Assembly: GCA_041653935.1 (NCBI GenBank)
Contig: JBAZEO010000005.1
Span: forward strand, 1 to 64,000
DNA: 64,000 nt
Direction of reading: 5' to 3'
Source of the DNA: JAYEHL01 sp041653935
GTDB lineage: Bacteria > Chloroflexota > Dehalococcoidia > E44-bin15
Below are positions 50,468 to 59,718 of this stretch, in pieces. Under the pieces are notes generated by a model. The model was not told the origin of the DNA, did no database searches, and worked only from the letters and a program-made list of their open reading frames with translations. Both the position numbers and the translations under genes were made by a program. How positions within the stretch are numbered: the first letter of the stretch is position 1; the number at the start of each line of letters is the position of its first letter.

Positions 50468-53464
50468 ATGATCTCGATATTGTATGTGGACGATGAAGCG
50501 GCGTTATTGGATATAGCGAAACTGTTTCTCGAAACGACCGGGCAGCTCTTTGTGGATACCTGCACATCTCCGGCGAAAGCCAAGGAGATCCTTGCCTCCC
50601 ACCGCTACGACGCGATCGTCTCCGATTACCAGATGCCCGTCATGGACGGCATCGAGTTCCTCAAGTACATCCGGGCGCATCACGGGAGCATCCCGTTCAT
50701 CCTCTTCACCGGCAAAGGGCGGGAGGAGATCGTCATCCAGGCGCTCGACAACGGTGCCGATTTCTACCTCCAGAAAGGCGGGGATCCCCGGTCGCAGTTC
50801 GCCGAACTCCAGAACAAGATCGAGAAGGCGGTCAAGGAACACCAGGCGGTTGCGGCACAGCGGGACTCCGAACGCCGTCTCGCGGACATCATCAATTTTC
50901 TCCCCGATGCTACGCTCGCGATCGATGCCCACGGGATCGTCATCGCGTGGAACTGTGCGATGGAGCAGATGACGGGGGTGAGTGCGAAAGATATTCTCGG
51001 AAAAGGGAACTATGAATATGCGCTGCCGTTCTACAACGAACGACGCCCCATCCTTCTCGATCTCATCCTCGACTTCAATCCAATGGCAGCTGCGAGATAC
51101 GACGCGATAAAACATGACGGGAACAATCTCATCTCTGAGAAATTCATCCCGTTGCTGCACGGGGGACGCGGTGCCTATCTCTGGTTTATCGCGTCTCCGT
51201 TCTACGACGCACAGGGACACTGCACGGGTGCCATTGAGTCCATCCGCGATATCACCGATCACAAACGGATGGAGTCTTCCCTCCGTGCCAGCGAACGGCA
51301 ATACCGGAATGTCTTTGAGTCCGCTGCCGAAGCGATGATCGTTGTTGACCGGGATAGCGGAAAGATTCTCGATGCGAACACCGCTGCGATACAATTGTAC
51401 GGATATACCCGTGCCGAACTTTTATCCCTCTCACTGCCCGCACTCACCCACGAACACGAGCGCATGATCCCCCCCGATCATGTGGGGATGCTGCATATCT
51501 CCGAGCAACCGCACAAGAAAAAAGACGGGACACTCTTCCCGGCGGAGATCTCCGGTAATGTCTATCCCCAGAAGCGGCGGACGATCGCGATCCTGACTGT
51601 GCGGGACAGCACCCGGACGAAGCAGGCGGCGGATGCCCTTATCGAGAGCGAGGGTCGGTTCCGTGCACTTGCCGAGAACGCCTCGGATATCATCCGCATC
51701 CTCGATCCTGAGGGTAGGATCGTCTTTGAGACCGCAGCCTCCGGGCGCCTTTTGGGTTATCCGGAGGGGTACATGATCGGCAGGAGCCCGTTTGAGTTCA
51801 TCCACCCGGAGGATCTCCTGAGGGTGAAACAGGAACTCGAGGCAGTGTATGCCCACAATAATCCCGGTCTTCCCACCGAGTTCCGTATCCGGCGGGCTGA
51901 CGGCACCTACTCGTGGGTGGAATCCACCGGGAAAAATCTCACGGGTGTGCCGGGCGTCGATGGGATCATGATGACCACCCGGTTCATCGACGGACGAAAG
52001 CAGGCGGAGATGGCGCTTATCGAGAGCGAGGAGCGGTACCGGACGCTTGTCGCTTCAGTGGATGAAGCGATTCTCCTCCAGGCACAGACGGGTGAGATCC
52101 TGACCATCAACCGGGCAGCCGAACAGCTTCTCGGCATTACCGTAAAGGATGTGCTGGAACATACGGCAACAAGCCGGAAGTTAAAGACGATCCGTGAAGA
52201 CGGGTCAGAGTGTCCCGGCAGCGAACATCCGTCCGTGCATACACTCGCCACCGGCGAAGCGTGCAAGAACATCGTTATGGGCATCACGAATACGGAAGGG
52301 AGATTCTCATGGGTCAACATCAACACGAGCCCGCTGTATAGAGTGGGAGAGAAAAAACCCTATGCGGTGGTCATCACCTTATCGGATATCACCGAGCGGA
52401 AACGAGCAGAGGCAGCGCAAAAAAAGAGCGAGGAGAAGTTCCGCCTGATGATCGAGAACAGCCACGACATCATCTACACGCTCACCTCCGACGGGGTGTT
52501 CACATTCGTTTCCCCTGCCTGGACAACACTGCTGGGGCATCCGGTTGCGGAGGTTGTCGGGCGGAACTACCAGGAATTTGTCCATCCGGAGGATATCCCC
52601 GGGTGCGTCTTATTTTTACAGTTGGTCAATGAGACCGGGCAGCGACAACACGGGGTCGAGTACCGCGTCCGGCATATGAACGGGACCTGGTACTGGCATA
52701 CGTCGAGTGCCGTCCCCACAAAGGACGAGCACGGCACGGTCGTCGGTATCTACGGCATCGCCCATGACATCACCGGGCGCAAACAGGTCGAGGAAGCGCT
52801 CCGGCAGGCGAACAGGCAGCTGAATCTGCTCTCCAGCATCACACGGCACGACATCAGGAACCAGCTCGTCGCGCTCAAAGGCTACATCGAGCTTTCCCGG
52901 GAGTGTGCAGGCGACAATACGGCGCTTTCTGACTTCCTCGCAAAACAGGAGCAGGCAGCGAATACGATCGAGCGCCAGATCACGTTCACGAAGGACTACC
53001 AGGAGCTCGGCGCTGCTGCTCCTGCATGGCAGAACGTGAACGCGAGTATCCAGAAAGCAGTAGCAGGGTTGCCAATGCGGGATGTCCGTGTCAGCGTTGA
53101 CCGCACGGATCTTGAAATTCTTGCCGACCCGCTCTTTGTAAAAGTCTTCTACAACCTGATCGACAACGCTCTCCGCTACGGGGGCGCAGGGATGAAGACG
53201 ATCCGGGTTTTGTCACAGGAATCTAACAAGGGACTTACCCTTGTGTGCGAGGATGATGGTGTTGGAATATCAGGAGAGGACAAAAAGTACCTCTTCATGC
53301 GGGGTTTCGGGAAGAACCCCGGGCTCGGATTGTTCCTCTCCCGGGAAATTCTCGCAATCACCGGTATCACGATCAACGAAAACGGCACCCCGGGTAAAGG
53401 TGCCCGGTTCGAGATTACGGTGCCGAAAGGTGCGTACCGGTTCACGAGAACCGGGGAAAAATAA
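50468..53464 (+). CDS. REC-5xPAS-HATPase sensor histidine kinase
   Basis: 998 residues. Receiver 1-125 (LYVDDEAAL, IVSDYQMPVMDGI). PAS domains begin near 138, 277, 395, 520 and 655. PAS 1 (FLPDATLAIDAHG, EYALPFYNERRPI) is closely related to PAS 7, and PAS 4 (SVDEAILLQAQTGEIL) to PAS 5, of the kinase at 1393. Phosphoacceptor LLSSITRHDIRNQLVALKGY near 790; HATPase ~877-995 with CEDDGVGISGEDKK. No membrane segment. Followed by the same 3' flank as the kinase at 35726. Single-gene transcript. Confidence 0.92.
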   Translation: MISILYVDDEAALLDIAKLFLETTGQLFVDTCTSPAKAKEILASHRYDAIVSDYQMPVMDGIEFLKYIRAHHGSIPFILFTGKGREEIVIQALDNGADFYLQKGGDPRSQFAELQNKIEKAVKEHQAVAAQRDSERRLADIINFLPDATLAIDAHGIVIAWNCAMEQMTGVSAKDILGKGNYEYALPFYNERRPILLDLILDFNPMAAARYDAIKHDGNNLISEKFIPLLHGGRGAYLWFIASPFYDAQGHCTGAIESIRDITDHKRMESSLRASERQYRNVFESAAEAMIVVDRDSGKILDANTAAIQLYGYTRAELLSLSLPALTHEHERMIPPDHVGMLHISEQPHKKKDGTLFPAEISGNVYPQKRRTIAILTVRDSTRTKQAADALIESEGRFRALAENASDIIRILDPEGRIVFETAASGRLLGYPEGYMIGRSPFEFIHPEDLLRVKQELEAVYAHNNPGLPTEFRIRRADGTYSWVESTGKNLTGVPGVDGIMMTTRFIDGRKQAEMALIESEERYRTLVASVDEAILLQAQTGEILTINRAAEQLLGITVKDVLEHTATSRKLKTIREDGSECPGSEHPSVHTLATGEACKNIVMGITNTEGRFSWVNINTSPLYRVGEKKPYAVVITLSDITERKRAEAAQKKSEEKFRLMIENSHDIIYTLTSDGVFTFVSPAWTTLLGHPVAEVVGRNYQEFVHPEDIPGCVLFLQLVNETGQRQHGVEYRVRHMNGTWYWHTSSAVPTKDEHGTVVGIYGIAHDITGRKQVEEALRQANRQLNLLSSITRHDIRNQLVALKGYIELSRECAGDNTALSDFLAKQEQAANTIERQITFTKDYQELGAAAPAWQNVNASIQKAVAGLPMRDVRVSVDRTDLEILADPLFVKVFYNLIDNALRYGGAGMKTIRVLSQESNKGLTLVCEDDGVGISGEDKKYLFMRGFGKNPGLGLFLSREILAITGITINENGTPGKGARFEITVPKGAYRFTRTGEK

Positions 53465-53489
53465 ACCGGAAATATAACGAGTACCGGGA

Positions 53490-53660
53490 TCAATCCGGCG
53501 CCAGATCATCAGCCGGTACAAAAAGTGGCGCCTTCCGGTGATGACCGATAAGCCCCGGCATCAGTGATCGCATCGACACCGTGTGCAACTGCCGGTCGAT
53601 CACCATATCCAGCGCAAGTCCGGACCCGGCGAGTCCTGCTGCATCATCTGACAAGTTATA
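53490..53660 (-). repeat. Dispersed gene-fragment repeat, copy 5
   Basis: Minus-strand reading SGLALDMVIDRQLHTVSMRS, then LIGHHRKAPLFVPADDLAPD and a stop. Best preserved copy of the C-terminal block after copy 2. It directly follows a kinase on the other strand. Between 53660 and 53782 no gene is seen. Confidence 0.6.
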
Positions 53661-53782
53661 AGTATTGGGCATGGTACGGGAGTGTGGTAGTCAAAACTGA
53701 TGAATGGTGTGATAATGGCGGGAGATAGAGGAGGGGAGCCGAAAGATTGGCAGGAGGATACAAACCGCCTAAAAAAAAGTGT

Positions 53783-54542
53783 TTACGGGTAGATTTCCCG
53801 AAATAATGATCCGGATTTTTCAGGATAATTGAGAAATTCCAGGACTGGAGCCCGCTTTTCAATCAAATCGTAGAGGGGATCGGTGATCGTACTCCTTACG
53901 CCAAGAAGCCGCTGTGCCTTCACAATCCGGAGATGCGGATGTTTCGGGTATGCCGGGTTCTGTACAAACCTTTCTTTAACAATCTCAAAATAGGCTGCCC
54001 CCTTTTGCGCTTCATATCTCTCGTAATTACTCAAAAACCGCGAAGAGACGATGTTTGCCATCTGCAGGACGAGGGTTTTGACAGGGTTGATCGTTACATG
54101 TCCATATCCAGGTGGAACAACAACGATATCTCCGACACACGCCGTAATCATCACCGCATCTGAATAGTCCTGGTTCTGGATCAGATAGTGTGCCTCTCCG
54201 GCAAGGACTTCATATATCTCAGGGTAGCCGGTACCTGATGGATCATTCGGGTGATAATGCCCCTTTGTCCTGACGAACTCCCCACAGATCTCACGCGGCG
54301 GGATTACCGTGATATCAAACCGGATCTGCTGTTGGAGTCAGCCAGGTGCGGTCTTTTACAGAACGGGCGAGATCGCGATACATGTAATACACCGGTCCTT
54401 TGCAGGTACACTTTGGGTTTGCAAGGACTCCCCGAAGATCTTCTGCAGTCCTGACAGATAGTTCAGGCAGAGGTCCTTTCCAGCAGACCGGAAACAGTGA
54501 GCCGGAGGGAGATTTTTTGTGAGGGGGATTATTTCCGTTCAT
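53783..54542 (-). pseudogene. pgi: Cupin-type glucose-6-phosphate isomerase, frameshifted
   Basis: From ATG 54542 the first part (WKGPLPELSVRTAEDLRGVL..., RTWLTPTADPV) stops at 54315. The next frame goes on without a gap: FDITVIPPREICGEFVRTKG, HYHPNDPSGTGYPEIYEVLA, GEAHYLIQ..., GDIVVVPPGYGHVTINP to a TAA at 53783. Together they make a full archaeal cGPI (fructose-6-P to glucose-6-P), with the metal ligands H-x-H, E and H. Loss of 5 nt between CGGT repeats in GAT-CCG-GTn-CGG-TTT would explain the shift. It ends the sugar operon, 95 nt after the phosphoribulokinase. Either a recent pseudogene or a sequence error. Confidence 0.82.
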
Positions 54543-54636
54543 ATCCAGTCGCCCATTCCATTCATAGCAAGCTCATCGAATCCATCTCGTTCACACGGTC
54601 TGACCGTCCCGTGTGCAGGGATTCCCCGGGGTGCCA

Positions 54637-55599
54637 TTACCGGCACGTCTCCAGGAAGATGCGGCGAAGTATTATCCTCCAGCACAAGATCAGCTGCGCG
54701 AGGTCACCGGCAGTCAGATACGTCCTGTTCTTAACAATTGAGATAGGATGTACCCGTGTCTGATGTTCAATGCTGTTTTCGAGTTTTTTTGCAACGTGTT
54801 CACTCAATTCGCCATCGATAATCAGGTCCCCCATTCTGTGACCGTCATGCTCGCCGGTCTTGAACTTGAGAGAGAAATCCCTCTGGGAAAGCGAGAGGAT
54901 CGAGTACAGGTCCAGTGAGAGGTCGATATTCTCAATATTCTGTTTCATCCTGTTCTGGGAGAGAGTTATCCGGTAGACATTCCGTTCAAGCCCGAGATCT
55001 TTGCCGTATTCAGAGTAATCGATGCCGATAACGGCATCAGCGAACTCCTTCTGGGGGGCGATGTATCTCTCATAATCGGGTTCCCTCTCGGTAATTGCTT
55101 TTAAGACATCTTTCTCAAAATACCCTCTTTTTTTCACATCCCGTTGTATCTTCCAGTCATACTTGACTTCTTTTACCGGGTCCACAAAAAGTGAAAAATC
55201 GAGATAGTGACGAAGAACAGGGGTGAATAATGCATGGAGCCCTTCGAGTATCAGGATCTTTTTTGGACGAAAAACAACCGGAGGGTCAAATGTTCCGGTA
55301 CTGTGGTTGTAGACCGGTTTTTCAATAGGGACGCCACGCCTGAGCATTATAAGATCCTTTTCGAGCCGATCGATCTGGTTTGCCCGGGGATCAAGTGCCG
55401 TGATGCCTTGTTCCTTACGACTTGCCCTGTCGAGGCTGTGGTAATCGTCCAGCGTGATGGTTGAGACCAGATCGTCCCCAAAGATGTTTCGGATGCCCTG
55501 AGTAAAAGTGGTCTTACCCGATCCGCTGTCACCGGCAACCCCTATTGTGAAGATGTAAGGGGATGCCGCGATGGTGTCCTTGAAGTTGGGATGATTCAT
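54637..55599 (-). CDS. prk: Phosphoribulokinase
   Basis: 320 residues from ATG 55599, with AGGA 8 nt upstream; a TTG at 55632 is less likely. P-loop TIGVAGDSGSGKTTFTQ near 18-34; TITLDDYHSLDRASRKEQ and TALDPRANQIDRLEKDL are the signature of true phosphoribulokinases rather than uridine kinases. Also PVYNHSTGTFDPP, ILILEGLHALFTPVLRHY and WKIQRDVKKRGY. It phosphorylates ribulose-5-phosphate to RuBP. In Methanospirillum a homologue works with archaeal RuBisCO in the reductive hexulose-phosphate pathway. Inside the glycogen operon, 30 nt after the debranching gene. Confidence 0.87.
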   Translation of the reverse strand: MNHPNFKDTIAASPYIFTIGVAGDSGSGKTTFTQGIRNIFGDDLVSTITLDDYHSLDRASRKEQGITALDPRANQIDRLEKDLIMLRRGVPIEKPVYNHSTGTFDPPVVFRPKKILILEGLHALFTPVLRHYLDFSLFVDPVKEVKYDWKIQRDVKKRGYFEKDVLKAITEREPDYERYIAPQKEFADAVIGIDYSEYGKDLGLERNVYRITLSQNRMKQNIENIDLSLDLYSILSLSQRDFSLKFKTGEHDGHRMGDLIIDGELSEHVAKKLENSIEHQTRVHPISIVKNRTYLTAGDLAQLILCWRIILRRIFLETCR

Positions 55600-55628
55600 G
55601 AATGGTCCTGCAATGCTTTTTTTACCTA

Positions 55629-57317
55629 TCAATGGAAAACCGTTCTACTGGCACGGGCGATCTCTGCAACACTCCACGCCTGGGCGATGCACCCATTCGG
55701 GGAATGTGGAGGGTCACCATCGAAGATTTCGGATATGTATCCTACACCGGCTTCCCGGAGATGGTGGAGGATTGGAGTAAGCAACGGTTTGATCATGTCC
55801 CGGTGGACTCCATTTCGTATCAGTGCATCGACATACCAGCCTGTCAGCCAGGGCCAGACACACCCGTTATGATAACTGCGATCACCGGAATAATGACCTT
55901 TGTAGTGAGGATCGAGCGGCGAAAGAGTACGCAGCCCGAAGGGGGTCAGGAGGATTTTGTTGATGGTGTTCATGGCTTTTGTTGCCTGATCCTGATCAAC
56001 AAGACCAAGCGCGATAGCGATTACCTGGTTAGGGCGGATGGAAGGATCAACCGGATCGATGCGGTCAAAAAGGCATTGCCGATCTTCGTTCCAGAACATT
56101 CTGAATGCTTCCCGTGCAGAATCTGAAGGTACTGGGGTCGTGATTCCCATAGCCTCAGATTCTGCCAGTGCATTGACCCATAATGCATTGATCTCTACCG
56201 GCTTTCCTTCGCGGGGGGTAAACTCAGTGTCCATCCAGGTGCTCTTTGGCACAACGGTGATAAGACACTCGTCAATCGAAGCGACAGGTGAAAATGGATA
56301 GTTATTCAGAATATCACTGATTAACGGCTTCATCTGCTCCATAAAGGGGTCATCTCCCCAGCGGCGCCGGTACCGTATAAGGGCATGGATGAACCAGAGC
56401 GAAGCATCACTTGTATGATAATTATCCGGGAACCTGTTCGGGATTATGCCTCCTCTCATCCCGGATGCAAGGCGTTGCAGTACTGCCTGTGCAGCAATTT
56501 TCCGGTCCCGTTCAATGAACAACCCGGTAACACTGATTGCAGAGTCCCTGCCCCATGATTCGCAGAACCAGTGGTAGCCGGCAAAGATCTCGTCCCCATG
56601 ACAGAACGCATCGGATGCCCATTCTAACCAGTCAGGGGAGGTTTGCGGTGACTGTGTACGAGGGGGGTTCTGCGAAAACTGTGTATTCCCTGTGCATCGG
56701 AATGTAACCGTGGAATCCCGCACAGGACCCTGAAAAACTCCCGGGGAATGGAGATCCTCAACAGACTCGTACCCCCGTTCATGTTCCCGCTGGTACCAGA
56801 CATTCCGGTAGGTATCAGGGCGAGGTTCATAAAAAAGATCCCCGCGAAAAAGAAGGTTACCCCATCGAACACCCTCGCGTTCATGTATACACTCTGGATG
56901 AGGATCCCTGAGAACCTCATGCACTGACCGGTCGGTAATAAGCGGGCGAATCCACAGATCTGCGTCACCAGAAACCTCGTAAACAACCTCGAGGTCTCCG
57001 TCGAACGTGATGGTCTTTTTAATGAGTGTGTCGTCAATCATATAGATCCACGACGGGGGATATGCAGAAAATGCGTGAAGGTACCGGAGTCCTGTATCAT
57101 TGGATGCCCCCTCATAGTGCTGCGAGGAAAAACGGATCCCGTTTACCATTTCATCAAGTCCGGCAAGGAGGAGTCGCCCGTTTTCTACAAAAAGCCCATG
57201 ATATTTTCTGGTGTTGCCACTTACGGTCGAGGAAGAATATGCATGGTCCGCCGTCATTAAAAATTCAAGATTCCGGGCGACACCGGGTATCTGGACCACC
57301 CGCCCGTACTGGAACAC
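55629..57317 (-). CDS. Glycogen debranching enzyme (amylo-alpha-1,6-glucosidase)
   Basis: 562 residues from GTG 57317, 9 nt after GGAG; TTG at 57326 lies too close to it. N-terminal GDE domain (RNLEFLMTADHAYSSSTVSG, NTRKYHGLFVENGRLLLAGL) and C-terminal GH133 (alpha/alpha)6 domain with WFCESWGRDSAISVTGL, GGIIPNRFPDNYHTSDASLW, STWMDTEFTPREGKPVEINA and YHNGCVWPWLTGWYVDAL. Removes alpha-1,6 branches of glycogen. Starts 15 nt after the upstream GT4 gene. Its stop precedes prk by 30 nt. Confidence 0.9.
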   Translation of the reverse strand: MFQYGRVVQIPGVARNLEFLMTADHAYSSSTVSGNTRKYHGLFVENGRLLLAGLDEMVNGIRFSSQHYEGASNDTGLRYLHAFSAYPPSWIYMIDDTLIKKTITFDGDLEVVYEVSGDADLWIRPLITDRSVHEVLRDPHPECIHEREGVRWGNLLFRGDLFYEPRPDTYRNVWYQREHERGYESVEDLHSPGVFQGPVRDSTVTFRCTGNTQFSQNPPRTQSPQTSPDWLEWASDAFCHGDEIFAGYHWFCESWGRDSAISVTGLFIERDRKIAAQAVLQRLASGMRGGIIPNRFPDNYHTSDASLWFIHALIRYRRRWGDDPFMEQMKPLISDILNNYPFSPVASIDECLITVVPKSTWMDTEFTPREGKPVEINALWVNALAESEAMGITTPVPSDSAREAFRMFWNEDRQCLFDRIDPVDPSIRPNQVIAIALGLVDQDQATKAMNTINKILLTPFGLRTLSPLDPHYKGHYSGDRSYHNGCVWPWLTGWYVDALIRNGVHRDMIKPLLTPILHHLREAGVGYISEIFDGDPPHSPNGCIAQAWSVAEIARASRTVFH

Positions 57318-57331
57318 AATCAGCAACTCCT

Positions 57332-58582
57332 TTACGTTTTTTCGCTATCCACGAGTTCCTGGTATACCACTAAAGTCTTTTCTGAAGCAATGTCCCATGT
57401 AAACAGCTCCTCTACACGGTTCCTGCTATTCTTCCCCATCGTTGCAGCAAGGTCAGGACGTTTCAGGATATCGACGACATATTGTGCAATATCCTGAGGA
57501 TCGTACGGGTTGATATGGTAACCACAGATTCCATCCCCACAGGGGATCACCTGCTCACGAAAACCGGACGTTCCACAGGCACCAACAACAACAGGTTTTC
57601 CCATCGACATTGCCTCAATACAGACAATGCCAAACGGTTCATATTTTGACGGGAAAACAGCAACATCCGATGCGGCATAATAAAGGAGGCGTTCCTCTTC
57701 CGGTACCATCCTGAAGTGCAGAATAACATTTTCTTCGAGGTGCTGATCGTGAACCATCCGGCTCAGCATCGTGTCCATCTCCCCAATACCTACGATAACA
57801 AGTTTTGCATCCGGGATCTCTTTAATGATGTGAGTCATCGCAAGGACAAGCATGTCGACTCCTTTCACCCGGGTGAGCCTGCCGATAAAGAAGATCATCG
57901 GAGATGATCCGACGCCGATCTTTTCGCGGAATGATTCTACCTGCCATGCCGAAAACCGCGTGGCGTCATATTTCTTCTCGTCCACACCATTATGGATCAC
58001 CCGTATCTTCTGCCCGGGATACCCTAAGCTCACCAGTTCGTCCCGCATGGCATAACTGACCGTAACAATGCGATCGGCAACGGTGGCAGACAGGCGTTCA
58101 ATATCTTTGATTGTCGGAGACCCGGCTGGATTTCGCCCCTGTTCAGTTGAATGGAAGTGAAAGACGAACGGTACTCCGAGATTTCTCCGGGCAATGATAC
58201 CGGCAAGCGCAGCGAGCCAGTCATGGGAAACGAGCAGGTCGAAGTGATCCTTATCATTCAGGACGAGGTTATTAACCAGTTTTGATGCAGAGAGAAGATT
58301 GTACAGGATAGTTTCAGCGAAAAATTCCTGCCCGTTATCATCCCATGTCTTCACTTCTGCCGGGTTAACAATGGAGAAGATATCGGAAAATTTCATAAGC
58401 CGTGGTCGGTGAACGTCGACACCCGACCAGGTATCTGACGTGGGGTCATTACCCATATTTCGTGAAAATACTGTCAGGGAATGTCCTTTGCGGATTAACT
58501 GGCGGGAAATCTCAGTTGCGTATGTCCCCAGTCCCCCCCGGAAAAAAGGGGGGAACTCATCAACAAAACAGGCGATTTTCAT
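57332..58582 (-). CDS. GT4 family glycosyltransferase
   Basis: 416 residues from ATG 58582, which overlaps the upstream stop as ATGA. GT-B fold: N-terminal KIACFVDEFPPFFRGGLGTY with the GG loop, then HFHSTEQGRNP, VIHNGVDEKKYD, FFIGRLTRVKGVDMLVLAMT and the E-x7-E signature PSKYEPFGIVCIEAMSMGKP. Probably transfers glucose from a nucleotide sugar to an alpha-glucan. Context puts it in glycogen synthesis together with the next GT4 gene; the exact donor is not known. Confidence 0.88.
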   Translation of the reverse strand: MKIACFVDEFPPFFRGGLGTYATEISRQLIRKGHSLTVFSRNMGNDPTSDTWSGVDVHRPRLMKFSDIFSIVNPAEVKTWDDNGQEFFAETILYNLLSASKLVNNLVLNDKDHFDLLVSHDWLAALAGIIARRNLGVPFVFHFHSTEQGRNPAGSPTIKDIERLSATVADRIVTVSYAMRDELVSLGYPGQKIRVIHNGVDEKKYDATRFSAWQVESFREKIGVGSSPMIFFIGRLTRVKGVDMLVLAMTHIIKEIPDAKLVIVGIGEMDTMLSRMVHDQHLEENVILHFRMVPEEERLLYYAASDVAVFPSKYEPFGIVCIEAMSMGKPVVVGACGTSGFREQVIPCGDGICGYHINPYDPQDIAQYVVDILKRPDLAATMGKNSRNRVEELFTWDIASEKTLVVYQELVDSEKT

Positions 58583-59718
58583 GCGATCACACGGGAATAG
58601 GTTTCTGTAATTTTCTTGCCTATCGGGCCCCACAGGAACATACGCTCAACTTTTTTCCTGCCCATTTTTCCCAGCGCAATCGCCTGGGAGGGTTCATCGA
58701 TTACCGTGTTGATCCCCCATGCAAGCGAGTCTGGCTCGGGTTCGACCTTCACTCCGTCGATGAATGAATCGATGTTTTCAGAAAGCCCTCCGACATTGGA
58801 TGCAACAACCCCTTTCTCAGCACTCCACGCTTCCAGAAGTACGAGACCGAACGGCTCGTTCCTGCTGGGGATTACCACGAGATCGCAGGCATTCAGGAGA
58901 CGGATGTATTCCGAATCGGGAATGTAACCGACAAAATTAACAGGAAGATCCTTTGCCCGCTCCACCAGAAACTGATGCATGTCCCCCTCGCCTGCAACGA
59001 TTAACTTTGCATCCCGGCGGTTCTGGCACACTATTTTCATTGCCTCGATAAGCAGGTCAGGACCTTTCTGGTAGACCAGCCTGCCAATGAAGAGGATGAG
59101 CGGGGTGTACGGGTGGATCCCATAAGCCTGCTTTACTTCCCCGGCGTCGATCTCTGCGCGGAACTGGCGCGGCACCACCCCATTCGGTACCACGTCACAT
59201 TTCCAGTCGGGCACATTATAGAGGTGCATGACCTCGTTTTTGAGCGTTGCTGAAACGGCTGTTACCCGCTTTGCAATCAGTCCCCCGTACCATTCCTTAC
59301 CGGAGATCTCCTTAAACTCCCACCAATCGCCATACTGGTTGCCATTCCTCCCGTATTCTGTGGAATGAAAGGTGAGGATGGTGTTCCGGTCCTGCAGTAT
59401 ATGGAGCGCCTGTACTGCATGCCAGTCATTAAAATGGAGGAAATCAAATTTCCGGGGTTTATCCCAGTTTAAGAAATTTTCTAACATCCCCTGGCTCATA
59501 CTATCACAATACTCTACGATATTATTGCCATGAGGCTGGCAGTAATGATAGTGAACTCCATTGATTGTCTGGTCCTGCACCCACCCACGGGTGAAATAGT
59601 GCACCTCGTGATGCTTTGCCAGGGTCTCAGCGAGGTGGGTTGCAGCACGGGCAAGTCCCCCCACCCGCTCTGCATAGAGCGATTCCCAGCAGAAAATGGC
59701 TAGTTTAAGTAATTCCAC
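58579..59718 (-). CDS. GT4 glycosyltransferase, glycogen-synthase-like
   Basis: 379 residues from GTG 59718, 8 nt after GGAGG; GTG at 59733 is the alternative. Pattern FCWESLYAERVGGLARAATH (glycan-binding N-terminus), DFLHFNDWHAVQALHIL, FHSTEYGRNG, VVPNGVVPRQF, FIGRLVYQKGPDLLIEAMKI and PSRNEPFGLVLLEAWSAEKG. It resembles the short archaeal glycogen/starch synthase group. Overlaps the GH57 gene by 19 nt upstream and the other GT4 gene by 4 nt downstream. Confidence 0.88.
   Translation of the reverse strand: MELLKLAIFCWESLYAERVGGLARAATHLAETLAKHHEVHYFTRGWVQDQTINGVHYHYCQPHGNNIVEYCDSMSQGMLENFLNWDKPRKFDFLHFNDWHAVQALHILQDRNTILTFHSTEYGRNGNQYGDWWEFKEISGKEWYGGLIAKRVTAVSATLKNEVMHLYNVPDWKCDVVPNGVVPRQFRAEIDAGEVKQAYGIHPYTPLILFIGRLVYQKGPDLLIEAMKIVCQNRRDAKLIVAGEGDMHQFLVERAKDLPVNFVGYIPDSEYIRLLNACDLVVIPSRNEPFGLVLLEAWSAEKGVVASNVGGLSENIDSFIDGVKVEPEPDSLAWGINTVIDEPSQAIALGKMGRKKVERMFLWGPIGKKITETYSRVIA

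Noticed and set aside
54300..54330. Programmed frameshift in the isomerase gene
   Set aside because: No slippery heptamer or following structure is evident; a 5-nt deletion between CGGT repeats explains it better.
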